Part shown: positions 9,114-20,400 of the stretch, piece by piece | How the letters are laid out: each line of letters starts with the position of its first letter | How positions within the stretch are numbered: the stretch's first letter is position 1 | NCBI RefSeq assembly: GCF_018129965.1 | Contig: NZ_JAFCKW010000028.1 | Span: forward strand, 18,956-82,955 | DNA from: Bradyrhizobium diazoefficiens | GTDB taxonomy: Bacteria > Pseudomonadota > Alphaproteobacteria > Rhizobiales > Xanthobacteraceae | Reading direction: 5' to 3' | DNA length: 64,000 bases | Position numbers and translations under genes: made by a program | The notes under the pieces: model-generated | What the model saw: the letters and a program-made list of their open reading frames with translations, nothing else | Database searches by the model: none | Told to the model about the DNA's origin: nothing

Positions 9114-9492
9114 TTGGTGCGGGTTTGGTGCCTTGGGGACGGTGCGCTCCCCCTCGCAAGCGGGGGAGGTGAAGAGCCACCCCCGGGGCTGCCCAGTAAC
9201 CCCGCGTTAACCCTTTTTTTGCCCAAATCAGCGATCTCAGTCCGATTGGGCCCGCCGGCCCAAGTTAAGCCCGAAGTCGCGTCCATTTAGTCTTTTGTTG
9301 ACCATGTGACTGGGCCAACGGGCTCGTGATCCCCGCTCGGGTTGCGACCCCCAGACCCAGAGGTTAGAATTTTAATCAATGGCTTCAGGGCATAAGCGCT
9401 GGAGCGTGGTCTCGAAAAACCCGCAGCTAACGGGTCCGGATGTCCGGTCGGTCCATGCTTCGAATTGGGGTTCGCGCGATGCCCGGGACGGT
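9114..9492. other. Gene-free interval after accA with one hairpin
   Basis: I see no convincing gene here. CTCCCCC (9147-9153) and GGGGGAG (9162-9168) can pair around TCGCAAGC; this resembles a fragment of the CTTGCGGG repeat family and may end accA transcription. A run of seven Ts occurs near 9213. The right part leads into the transpeptidase gene, and the reading frame of that gene is open back to an ATG at 9379. Confidence 0.5.
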
Positions 9493-11097
9493 GTGGGGTC
9501 CATCTTGATTTCTCGTTCGCTTGCTCGCGCGCTTTTGGCTTCGGCTGCGATCGCCGCCAGCGTCGTGCTGGCCGGCTGTGATACCGACCAGGTTTCGCTC
9601 GCGACCAACGCCAAGGCCAACCAGCCGGTGCCGCCGAAGCTTCTTGCCGCGATGGTCGAGAAGGACATGGATCTGCAGTCGCCGATCCTGGTGCGCCTGT
9701 TCAAGCAGGAGGCCGAGCTCGAGGTCTGGAAGCAGACCCGGAGCGGCCAGTTCGCGCTGCTCAAGACCTATCCGATCTGCCGCTGGTCGGGCGATCTCGG
9801 CCCGAAGGTGCGCGAAGGCGACCGCCAGGCGCCCGAGGGATTCTACTCGATCAATCCGGGCCAGATGAATCCGCAATCGGCCTATTACCTGTCGTTCAAC
9901 ACCGGCTTCCCGAACGCGTTCGACAAGGCGTTGGGGCGCACCGGTTCGGAGCTGATGGTGCATGGCGACTGCTCGTCGCGCGGCTGCTACGCGATGACGG
10001 ACGAACAGATCGCGGAGATCTATTCGCTGGGTCGCGAATCGTTCTTCGGCGGCCAGAAGGCGTTCCAGCTGCAGGCCTATCCGTTCAAGATGACGCCGGC
10101 GAACATGGCCAGGCACCGGACCAATCCGAACATGCCGTTCTGGAGGATGATCAAGGAAGGCTATGATCATTTCGAGGTGACGCGGCAGGAGCCGAAGGTC
10201 AATTTCTGCGAGAAGAAGTACGTCTTCGACGCGACCAAGCCGCCCGACGCCAAGCGCGATCCCGTGTTCGACGCCTCAGCCAAGTGCCCGGCCTATGTGA
10301 TCCCCGACGAGATCGCCAGCGCCGTGCGCGAGAAGCAGCAGCAGGACGAGGCCGCCTATGCCAGGCTGGTCGCCAAGGGCACGCCGGTGGCGCGCATGAA
10401 CACCGGCATCGACGGCGGCATGAACAAGATCTTCGCCGCGAAGATTCCGGAAGGATCGACCGGCCTGTCCGAAGGCGCCGAAGGCACCACCTTGCAGATG
10501 CTGGCGATGGCGAAGGCGCCGGGCACCATCCCCGGCCACGTCAATCCGCCCAAGCCAAATCTCGAAGCTGTCGCGCCCGCGCCGCAGGAGGAGCCGGTCG
10601 TCGCGGTGTCCGCGCCCGCCGCCACCACGCGCGTCGCCGCGGTCGCACCGGCCGAGGCGTCCCAGGAGAAATCCTCAGGCGGCTTCTTCTCCAACCTCGG
10701 CCGCAAGATGGGCATGGGCGCCGCCGAGACCACGGCGACCACGCCGCCGCCGCAAGCCACTGCGTCGGTTGCTCCGGCCGCGACATCGACGGCGCCGACC
10801 ACCGCAGCATCGCGGCTGAAGGCCGCGGTCGGCCGGTTCGTGCCAGGCCGCGACACGTCGAAGGATACGGCCAAGGATCCGCCCAAGGATTCAACCAAGG
10901 ACGCGCCGAAGCCGACCGTTGCAGCCACCAAGCCCGCCGAGCCGCCGAAACAGCAGCCCGACACGCGCCTCGCCGCATCGCGCCCCGCGCTGAAGCCGTC
11001 CGTGTCTGATGGCGTGAGCGATGCAACGCAAATCATGGGCGCCGCGCCGGTGGTGCAGTCGAACTCGTTCGACAGCCGCTTTGGGGCGGTGAAGTAA
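9493..11097 (+). CDS. L,D-transpeptidase (YkuD-type) lipoprotein with long low-complexity tail
   Basis: A secreted murein-linked enzyme of about 534 residues. A lipoprotein signal is seen: SRSLARALLASAAIAASVVL, then the lipobox LAGC with Cys29. The YkuD catalytic motif is HGDCSSRGC (His157, Cys165), the set used to form 3-3 peptidoglycan crosslinks or to attach proteins. The domain most resembles the YafK/DpaA-like subgroup. The last 200 residues are rich in Ala, Pro, Thr and Lys, with a repeated KD-x-x-K pattern near 455-475, and are probably disordered. The frame is open back to 9379, but those residues precede the signal peptide. GTG 9493 or TTG 9505 is the likelier start. Confidence 0.85.
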   Translation: MGSILISRSLARALLASAAIAASVVLAGCDTDQVSLATNAKANQPVPPKLLAAMVEKDMDLQSPILVRLFKQEAELEVWKQTRSGQFALLKTYPICRWSGDLGPKVREGDRQAPEGFYSINPGQMNPQSAYYLSFNTGFPNAFDKALGRTGSELMVHGDCSSRGCYAMTDEQIAEIYSLGRESFFGGQKAFQLQAYPFKMTPANMARHRTNPNMPFWRMIKEGYDHFEVTRQEPKVNFCEKKYVFDATKPPDAKRDPVFDASAKCPAYVIPDEIASAVREKQQQDEAAYARLVAKGTPVARMNTGIDGGMNKIFAAKIPEGSTGLSEGAEGTTLQMLAMAKAPGTIPGHVNPPKPNLEAVAPAPQEEPVVAVSAPAATTRVAAVAPAEASQEKSSGGFFSNLGRKMGMGAAETTATTPPPQATASVAPAATSTAPTTAASRLKAAVGRFVPGRDTSKDTAKDPPKDSTKDAPKPTVAATKPAEPPKQQPDTRLAASRPALKPSVSDGVSDATQIMGAAPVVQSNSFDSRFGAVK

Positions 11098-11162
11098 GGG
11101 CGAAGGCTTTTGCTCTCGCTCCATTCGTGATCGGCCGCGCTGCTGCCGAATAGTCATGATCC

Positions 11163-11187
11163 GGAACAAAATCGGGCACGGCCCGTT
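11163..11187 (+). promoter_or_regulatory. EcfG-type general stress response promoter
   Basis: GGAAC (11163-11167), 16 bases, then CGTT (11184-11187). This is an exact match to the promoter consensus known for the alphaproteobacterial general stress sigma factor EcfG. It lies 50 bases before the start of the response regulator gene and points towards it. The match is seen directly; use by EcfG is inference. Confidence 0.7.
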
Positions 11188-11237
11188 GACGTCCGCTCGT
11201 TCACCGAGCCTCGATTTGAGCAACTGCCGGGTCTCGA

Positions 11238-11657
11238 ATGACGTCCACAATATTGATTGTCGAAGACGAAATCTTCGTCGCGACGGATATCGCCCGGATT
11301 CTGGAAGATGCGGGCTATTCCGTCGCCGCGATCGCGGCGGATCGTCAGGAAGCCCTCGAGGCCGGGCCAAAGGCCCAGATCGCACTTGTAGACGTCAATC
11401 TGCGCGATGGCCCCACCGGTCCTCAGATCGCTCTCGATCTTTCGCAGAAATACGGGATCAAGATCTTTTACGTCACCGCGAATCCCACGCAAATCGCGCC
11501 CAAGGCTGACACGGCGATCGGCTTCATTCGCAAGCCGTTCAGCGATGACGCGATCCTGGCCGCCATTCACCACGCGGCAGGCAACGCGGACCGTCTAAGT
11601 TCGCCGGACGTTACGTTGTTTCCGGCAGCGGACGGCTCATTGCGTTCCTTGGGATAG
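11238..11657 (+). CDS. Single-domain response regulator
   Basis: This 139-residue protein is a CheY-like receiver domain with no output domain. The acidic pocket is VEDE near the start, the phospho-acceptor Asp52 sits in ALVDVNLRDG, the switch threonine in YVTAN, and the conserved Lys99 in FIRKPF. Receivers of this kind relay or drain phosphate in two-component circuits. It lacks the FATGYG motif of the MrrA/SdrG stress regulators, so it is a different class. An EcfG-type promoter stands 50 bases upstream. Its 3' end overlaps the convergent HWE kinase gene by 47 bases, which suggests a functional pair. Confidence 0.92.
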   Translation: MTSTILIVEDEIFVATDIARILEDAGYSVAAIAADRQEALEAGPKAQIALVDVNLRDGPTGPQIALDLSQKYGIKIFYVTANPTQIAPKADTAIGFIRKPFSDDAILAAIHHAAGNADRLSSPDVTLFPAADGSLRSLG

Positions 11658-13137
11658 CGGCTACGACCTGCAGGCCATCCGGATTCCATGAATTGGAAAT
11701 CCGTCCGCCCAGCTGATTCGAAATGCTGAGCTCGATCAGGCGCGATCCGAAACCTTCCACCTTCGGCGCCAGCTCGATCCTGGGACCGCCGCTCTCCGTC
11801 CATTCAATGATGACGTCATCCGGCGAATCGCTGATCTCGACGACCACGGATCCCTCATGGGTCGAGAGGGCGCCGTACTTTGCGGCGTTGGTCGCGAGTT
11901 CGTGAAAGATCAGCGCTAGCGGCGTGGCTGAGCGGTCGTCGATACGGACATCATCGCCCGAGATGCGGACGCGCTGTGTCTCAGATTGATAGGCGGAGAG
12001 CAGCTTTTCCAGCAATCCCTTGAGCGTCGCCTGCGTTGCGCCCGGCTGGGATCGGGCGCTGTGAGGGCGCACGAAGTCGTGCGCCTGTCCGAGCGACATG
12101 ATGCGGGCACGCAGTTCGTTCGCCAGCTCCTTGAGCTGGGGATGCGCGCGTGTCGACAGGCCGATCAGCCCATTGATCACGGAGAAGATGTTCTTGATGC
12201 GATGGCTCAGTTCCTGGCTGACCATTTCCCGCTGCTCCATCAACAATTTCTGCTCATGGATGTCGGTGCAGGTTCCGAACCAGCGGGTAATGTGACCGTC
12301 CGCATCGCGGATTGGCAACGCCCGCCCCAGGGTCCACCGATATTTGCCTTCGGCATTCCTCAAACGATATTCGATTTCGTAGGGCTCGCCCGTCCTGAGG
12401 GAATGCCGCCACCGCTCCCAGGCCTGCTCCTGGTCGTCGGGGTGGAACATCCCGTTCCAGCCCTCTCCGTCAGTGGAGCCCACGGGAACCCCCGTGAATT
12501 CGTACCATCTCGCATTGTAGTAGTCGTGGTGACCATCGGGCAGCGTCGACCACACCATCTGGGGCATCGTATCGGCGAGGATGCGAAACTTCTGCTCCGT
12601 CTCCGACAGCGCCTGCTTGGCGACGGCCTCATTGGTCTGCTGGATCTTCGTCGTCTTGCGGGATCCCAGCGCGGCCATGACCTGGGAGGCCATGACGCGA
12701 AGTCCCTGCTCCTGGAGCGGCGTAAGGCCGGTTCGGGGAACACGGTCGATCACGCACAGCGAGCCGAGGGGAAATCCATCGTCGGTCATTAGCGGGGCGC
12801 CGGCATAGAACCTGATGAACGGTTCGCCCGTCACCAATGGATTATCCGCAAACCTCGGATCCTGGGTCGCATCCGAAACGACCAGGAGATCGGACCCCAG
12901 CATGGCATGGGCGCAGAAAGAGGTTTCGCGCGGAGTTTCGCAGACGTCGAGGCCCTGTCTCGACAGGAACCGCTGCGTCGCATCGCCGACGATGCTCACC
13001 AGACAGATCGGGGTTTCACACAACGCGGCGGTGAACGCCGTGAGTTCGTCGAACACCCCGCCATCCGAAAAATCCGCAAGGTCATGGGCGTCGAGTATCG
13101 CCGACCGGGACGGCGACGTATTGTCTAGGGATGTCAT
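11611..13137 (-). CDS. HWE-family sensor histidine kinase (GAF-PAS-HWE)
   Basis: A soluble sensor kinase of 508 residues without membrane spans. The N-terminal GAF domain covers about residues 25-165 (ETSFCAHAML, FYAGAPLMTDDGFPLGSLCV). A PAS domain follows (about 185-300; WYEFTGVP, FHPDDQEQAWERW). The phospho-acceptor His312 lies in ELSHRIKNIFSVI. The ATPase part shows HELATNAAKYGALS and WTESGGP, the marks of HWE/HisKA_2 kinases. Such kinases often feed PhyR in the general stress response or act as phytochrome-like sensors; this one has no visible chromophore cysteine evidence. The convergent receiver gene overlaps its 3' end. Confidence 0.92.
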   Translation of the reverse strand: MTSLDNTSPSRSAILDAHDLADFSDGGVFDELTAFTAALCETPICLVSIVGDATQRFLSRQGLDVCETPRETSFCAHAMLGSDLLVVSDATQDPRFADNPLVTGEPFIRFYAGAPLMTDDGFPLGSLCVIDRVPRTGLTPLQEQGLRVMASQVMAALGSRKTTKIQQTNEAVAKQALSETEQKFRILADTMPQMVWSTLPDGHHDYYNARWYEFTGVPVGSTDGEGWNGMFHPDDQEQAWERWRHSLRTGEPYEIEYRLRNAEGKYRWTLGRALPIRDADGHITRWFGTCTDIHEQKLLMEQREMVSQELSHRIKNIFSVINGLIGLSTRAHPQLKELANELRARIMSLGQAHDFVRPHSARSQPGATQATLKGLLEKLLSAYQSETQRVRISGDDVRIDDRSATPLALIFHELATNAAKYGALSTHEGSVVVEISDSPDDVIIEWTESGGPRIELAPKVEGFGSRLIELSISNQLGGRISNSWNPDGLQVVAAIPRNAMSRPLPETT

Positions 13138-13328
13138 GAAACAATCTTCAGCCCGGCGCGACGGGATGCATCATCCAGAGCAATCAAGCCCGTCACCTGC
13201 ATTGTGGAGGCATCACCCGGTCGAGCCATCCCTACTCGCATCTCGCCTGTTCGAATACGGGCCGGACTGGACCGGCCACTATTGCAACCCGTGGCCAAAG
13301 CCCCGCCGCGCAAACTTACGATGTCGAT

Positions 13329-13353
13329 AACACCGTTGGTGGCATCCGGTTCC
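13329..13353 (-). promoter_or_regulatory. Possible EcfG-type promoter for the HWE kinase
   Basis: On the minus strand GGAAC (13353-13349) is followed after 16 bases by TGTT (13332-13329), one base short of the GGAAC-N16-CGTT consensus. It lies about 190 bases upstream of the kinase start. It is weaker than the copy before the partner response regulator but consistent with coregulation. Confidence 0.4.
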
Positions 13354-13419
13354 GGGCCGGAACGTGTCTCCACGCCACCGTCCCGGCCAGAATGAGCTCG
13401 TGCAAGCGGCCTGCGCTGC

Positions 13420-16260
<2,841 letters not shown>

Positions 16261-16614
16261 GCCTTGTTCCTGTGTTCGCGATTCAACCGCGTTGCAGCCA
16301 AGAAGTTGTCACCCGCCTGCCTATCAACTCACCGTGACGCCTGATGGCGCCAGAGCCCGGACTGCGGGGGGCATCCGCCATATGGGTGGGAATTGGGCAA
16401 GTCTGGGTTCAACGGCCAAAAACGCAGCAAAATAAAAGCCATCGCCATGGTCGCGACCGGGCAGAGATATGGCCCGGTCAGGGCCTTGTCAACGGCGGGC
16501 GCATTGCGGCTAATTCATCATTTTGACAGACTTTTCGCGTTGCCAAGGCCCCCTGAATTGGGCGAGTGTCCGCCCCGCTCGAGCAGCCCCCCTGCTTCAA
16601 CAAAAGGATTTTCC
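16261..16614. other. Divergent secA / peptidyl-prolyl isomerase promoter region
   Basis: No gene is recognisable in these 354 bases. The frame of the isomerase stays open back to 16393, but the extra 74 residues show no signal or domain. The interval should hold the promoters of secA (leftward) and of the isomerase (rightward). AAAGGA at 16602-16607 is a good ribosome site for the ATG at 16615 and decides that start. Confidence 0.5.
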
Positions 16615-17517
16615 ATGACCTCCTCGTTCCCGGTAACCAAAACCGGCCTGCGCTTCGGCCTCGCCACCGCCCTCGTGGGCTGCCTAGCGCTGGCGCTGAT
16701 CGCGGGTCCCGGCCGGGCTGCCGACGATCCGGTCCTGGCGAAGGTCAATGGTGCGGAAATCAAGAAGAGCGACGTCGCCCTGGCCGAAGAGGAACTCGGG
16801 CCGAGCCTCGCCCAGATGGACCCGGCGACAAAGGACGACAACGTCCTGTCATTCCTGATCGACATGAAGATCGTCGCCAAGGCCGCCGAGGACAAGAAGG
16901 TCGCCGACAGCGAGGAATTCAAGAAGCGGATGGCGTTCGCCCGCAGCCGCCTGCTGATGGACAATCTGCTGGCCCAGGAAGGCAAGGCAGCCACCACCCC
17001 CGACGCCATGAAGAAGGTCTATGAGGAGGCCTCCAAGCAGATCACCGGCGAGCAGGAAGTGCGCGCCCGCCACATCCTGGTCGAGACCGAGGACGAGGCC
17101 AAGGCGGTGAAGGCCGAACTCGACAAGGGCGCCGATTTCGCCGAGCTCGCCAAGAAGAAGTCCAAGGATCCGGGCTCCGCTGACGGCGGCGACCTCGGCT
17201 TCTTCACCAAGGAGCAGATGGTGCCGGAGTTCTCGACGGTGGCCTTCGCACTCGAGCCGGGCAAGATCTCCGACCCCGTGAAGTCGCAGTTTGGCTGGCA
17301 CATCATCAAGGTCGAGGAAAAGCGCAGCCGCAAGGCGCCGGACTTCGAGCAGGTCAAGCCCCAGATCGAACAGTACGTCACCCGCAAGGCCCAGGCCGAC
17401 TACGTCTCCAAGCTGCGTGCGGAAGCCAAGGTCGAGCGCATGGACCAGCCGGCGGCGGACGCCAAGTCGGATACCAAGCCGTCCGACAGCAAGATGGCGC
17501 CGCCCGCGAAGAAGTAA
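16615..17517 (+). CDS. Periplasmic parvulin-type peptidyl-prolyl isomerase
   Basis: This exported 300-residue foldase starts at the ATG behind AAAGGA. The signal peptide runs through LATALVGCLALALIAGPGRA, with cleavage expected near GRA-ADD. A SurA_N/PpiC-type N-terminal helix region (KVNGAEIKKSDVALAEEEL) precedes the parvulin domain (about residues 140-245; VRARHILVETEDEAK, FAELAKKKSKDPGSADGGDL, QFGWHIIKVEE). The C-terminal tail is rich in Lys, Asp and Pro. Such proteins help outer-membrane or secreted proteins fold. A location beside secA fits that role. It is a PrsA/PpiD/SurA relative; which subgroup is unclear. Confidence 0.92.
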   Translation: MTSSFPVTKTGLRFGLATALVGCLALALIAGPGRAADDPVLAKVNGAEIKKSDVALAEEELGPSLAQMDPATKDDNVLSFLIDMKIVAKAAEDKKVADSEEFKKRMAFARSRLLMDNLLAQEGKAATTPDAMKKVYEEASKQITGEQEVRARHILVETEDEAKAVKAELDKGADFAELAKKKSKDPGSADGGDLGFFTKEQMVPEFSTVAFALEPGKISDPVKSQFGWHIIKVEEKRSRKAPDFEQVKPQIEQYVTRKAQADYVSKLRAEAKVERMDQPAADAKSDTKPSDSKMAPPAKK

Positions 17518-17549
17518 ATCGACTTCGGTTTCAAGTTTCAGTAGTTTGA

Positions 17550-17645
17550 CGTCATGCCCGGGCTCGTCCCGGGCATCCACGTCTTAAGACCCTCACCAAA
17601 ATGTGCTGAAGGACGTGGATGGCCGGGACAAGCCCGGCCATGACG
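17550..17645. repeat. Dispersed palindromic repeat, family A
   Basis: This is a second complete copy of the CGTCATGCCCGGGC...GCCCGGCCATGACG element, about 96 bases long. The arms CATCCACGTC and GACGTGGATG pair around an unrelated loop. It lies between the isomerase and argJ on the same strand and may end the upstream transcript. Confidence 0.88.
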
Positions 17646-17673
17646 GATTCATTTGTCCATAAGGCGCCCCACG

Positions 17674-18915
17674 ATGTCCTCCTCCGTCTCCCCGCTCGCC
17701 CCGAAACATTATCCCGACATGCCCGTGATCGCGGGCATCCGACTTGCGACCGCCGAGGCCGGCATCCGCTACAAGAACCGCACCGACGTGCTGCTCGCGG
17801 TCATGGACAAGGGCACTGCCGTGGCCGGTGTCTTCACCAGGTCGAAATGCCCCTCCGCCCCGGTGGAGTGGTGCCGCGCCAAGCTCAAGGGCGGCAAGGC
17901 GCGCGCCCTCGTCGTGAATTCCGGCAATGCCAATGCCTTCACCGGCAAGACCGGCCGCGCCTCCACCGCGCTGACCGCGAAGATCGCGGCCAAGGCCGTC
18001 GGCTGCAGCGAGAGCGAAATCTTCCTCGCCTCGACCGGCGTGATCGGCGAGCCGCTGGACGCAACCAAGTTCGACGGCGTGCTGGGCCGTCTGGCCGAGA
18101 CCGCCGAGACCGGCGATTATCTTGCCGCCGCCAAGGCGATCATGACCACCGACACCTTCCCGAAGGTGGCGACCGCGACCGTCAAGCTCGGCAAGGCCAA
18201 GGTCACCATCAACGGCATGGCCAAGGGCGCCGGCATGATCGCGCCGGACATGGCGACGATGCTGTCCTTCATCTTCACCGACGCGCCGATCGCGCCAAGC
18301 GCGCTGCAGGCGCTGCTCAAGGCCGGCGTCGAAGACACCTTCAACGCCGTGACGATCGATGGCGACACCTCGACCTCGGACACGCTGCTGGCCTTCGCCA
18401 CAGGCGCTGCCGCCGAGCACGGCGCCCCGAAGATCAGCCGCGCCAGCGACCCGCGCCTGAAGGCCTTCGTCAAGGCCTTCAACCAGGTGCTCGCCAATCT
18501 GTCCGAGCAGGTCGCACGCGACGGCGAAGGCGCGCGCAAGCTGGTCGAGATCACGGTCGAGGGCGCCAAGACCAAGGCCTCCGCGCGCAGAATCGCCATG
18601 TCGATCGCCAATTCGCCGCTGGTGAAGACCGCGATCGCCGGCGAAGACGCCAATTGGGGCCGCGTGGTGATGGCGGTCGGCAAGGCCGGCGAGCCGGCCG
18701 ATCGCGACAAGCTCTCGATCTCTTTCAACGGCATCCGCGTCGCCAAGAGCGGCGCGCGCGATCCGTCCTATGACGAGGCGCAGGTGTCGGAAGCGATGAA
18801 GGCGCCGGAGATCGCGATTCTGGTCTCGCTCGGCCTCGGCAAGGGCCGCGACCGCGTGCTGACCTGCGACCTCACCAAGGAATATGTCGCAATCAACGGG
18901 GATTACAGGTCCTGA
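17674..18915 (+). CDS. argJ: Bifunctional glutamate N-acetyltransferase / N-acetylglutamate synthase
   Basis: This 413-residue ArgJ moves the acetyl group from N-acetylornithine to glutamate, so it recycles acetyl in arginine synthesis. The precursor self-cleaves before a threonine in the motif KGAGMIAPDMATML; here the nucleophile is Thr195. The N-terminal hallmark ITAAGIRYKNRTDVLL-like segment and the end DLTKEYVAINGDYRS are typical. The ATG at 17674 is preferred over an in-frame TTG at 17653. mutT begins four bases after the stop, so the two are probably one operon. Confidence 0.96.
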   Translation: MSSSVSPLAPKHYPDMPVIAGIRLATAEAGIRYKNRTDVLLAVMDKGTAVAGVFTRSKCPSAPVEWCRAKLKGGKARALVVNSGNANAFTGKTGRASTALTAKIAAKAVGCSESEIFLASTGVIGEPLDATKFDGVLGRLAETAETGDYLAAAKAIMTTDTFPKVATATVKLGKAKVTINGMAKGAGMIAPDMATMLSFIFTDAPIAPSALQALLKAGVEDTFNAVTIDGDTSTSDTLLAFATGAAAEHGAPKISRASDPRLKAFVKAFNQVLANLSEQVARDGEGARKLVEITVEGAKTKASARRIAMSIANSPLVKTAIAGEDANWGRVVMAVGKAGEPADRDKLSISFNGIRVAKSGARDPSYDEAQVSEAMKAPEIAILVSLGLGKGRDRVLTCDLTKEYVAINGDYRS

Positions 18916-18919
18916 TCCG

Positions 18920-19330
<411 letters not shown>

Positions 19331-19356
19331 GGGCGAAGTGTACGCCACGCCCCCAG

Positions 19357-19479
19357 CGTCATGCCCGGGCATAGCCGTCTGAAGGACGGCGTCGCTTCCG
19401 CTCGCCTATGTCCCGGGTATCCACGATCTTTGTGCGTGGCTGAAAGATGTGGATGGCCGGGTCAAGCCCGGCCATGACG
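19357..19479. repeat. Dispersed palindromic repeat, family A, with insertion
   Basis: The outer arms (CGTCATGCCCGGGCAT and GGCCGGGTCAAGCCCGGCCA) match the other family A copies. The left arm is interrupted by about 30 extra bases (AGCCGTCTGAAGGACGGC and following), themselves partly palindromic, before TCCCGGGTATCCACG resumes. It lies between the convergent mutT and methyltransferase genes. Confidence 0.82.
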
Positions 19480-19487
19480 GAGGAGAC

Positions 19488-20336
19488 TTACGTCTCGCCC
19501 GCCTTCTTCACCGCATCCGCCAGACTGGCTTTCGCCGACCCCGGCTTCAACGGCTGCTGCTGGCTGGCATGCGGGGCCCAGCCGGACAGCCAGATGATGT
19601 CGAACGTCGCGCGGATGCGGCTGTCGGCATCGGCAAAGCGCTCGGCGTAGATTTCTGCCATGCGCAGCAGCGTCGCGCGCCGGCTCGGCGTGCGGCGCCG
19701 CTCGATCAGCACATTGGCCGCACCCATGCGGCGAAGATCCTGCATCAGCGCGAACGCATTGCCATAACGCACCACGACGCGGTCGACGTCGGTGACGGGC
19801 AGCGCGAAGCCCGCCCGCTGCAACAGCGCGCCGATATCGCGCAGATCGGCGAACGGCGCCACGCGCGGTGACACGCCGCCCTCGCATTCGGCTTCCGCTG
19901 CGGCAAAGGCCTGCCGCAGCTCGGTCAGGCTGTCACCGCCGATCATCGCGGCCAGCAGCAGCCCATCTGGCTTCAGCGCGCGGCGGATCTGCGCGAAGAC
20001 GCCCGGCAGATCGTTGACGAATTGCAGCGCCAGCGCCGAGACGACGAGATCGAGGCTTTCGGACGCGAAGGGCAGTTTTTCTTCGCCGCTTTCGCCAAGC
20101 GCGATCCGCGCGATCGAAGGAAATCGCGCGCGTAACGCCGCGAGACCCCCGCCGGGCGTCCACAGATCGGCCGGTGCGTGAAACTCGCGCATGACCGCTG
20201 CGAGCCGGTCGGTCATGTCCTCGGCCACCCGATCGAGCAGGAAGCTCACGGCTCCTTGCGCCTGCGCGCGCTGCTGCCGCGCATGCAGCAAAGCACGATC
20301 GAACAAGGCGGGCGGGGTTTGCACGTTCTGAGCCAT
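19488..20336 (-). CDS. Methyltransferase-fold protein related to BioC/NDUFAF5
   Basis: This 282-residue protein has a class I SAM-dependent fold. It begins with FDRALLHARQQRAQ and later shows ALQFVNDLPGVFAQIRRALK and DGLLLAAMIGGDSLTELR, the pattern of alphaproteobacterial homologues of the complex I assembly factor NDUFAF5. The glycine-rich SAM loop is degenerate (DLWTPGGG), so methyl transfer is not certain. The mitochondrial relative hydroxylates an arginine of a complex I subunit. BioC (biotin synthesis) is the other possibility. It is divergent from comF. Confidence 0.82.
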   Translation of the reverse strand: MAQNVQTPPALFDRALLHARQQRAQAQGAVSFLLDRVAEDMTDRLAAVMREFHAPADLWTPGGGLAALRARFPSIARIALGESGEEKLPFASESLDLVVSALALQFVNDLPGVFAQIRRALKPDGLLLAAMIGGDSLTELRQAFAAAEAECEGGVSPRVAPFADLRDIGALLQRAGFALPVTDVDRVVVRYGNAFALMQDLRRMGAANVLIERRRTPSRRATLLRMAEIYAERFADADSRIRATFDIIWLSGWAPHASQQQPLKPGSAKASLADAVKKAGET

Positions 20337-20400
20337 GCCGCTGGTTACGCCGATCGCAGCGGTTCTGGCAATCCGGTGCGTGCGGCGCTAGCCTCCCCCC

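Noticed and set aside
13134..13373. 79-codon minus-strand frame ending in an ATGA overlap with the HWE kinase start
   Set aside because: Its first codon lies upstream of the likely promoter, and the product does not resemble NepR or another known small partner. A shorter coupled leader from an internal start remains possible.
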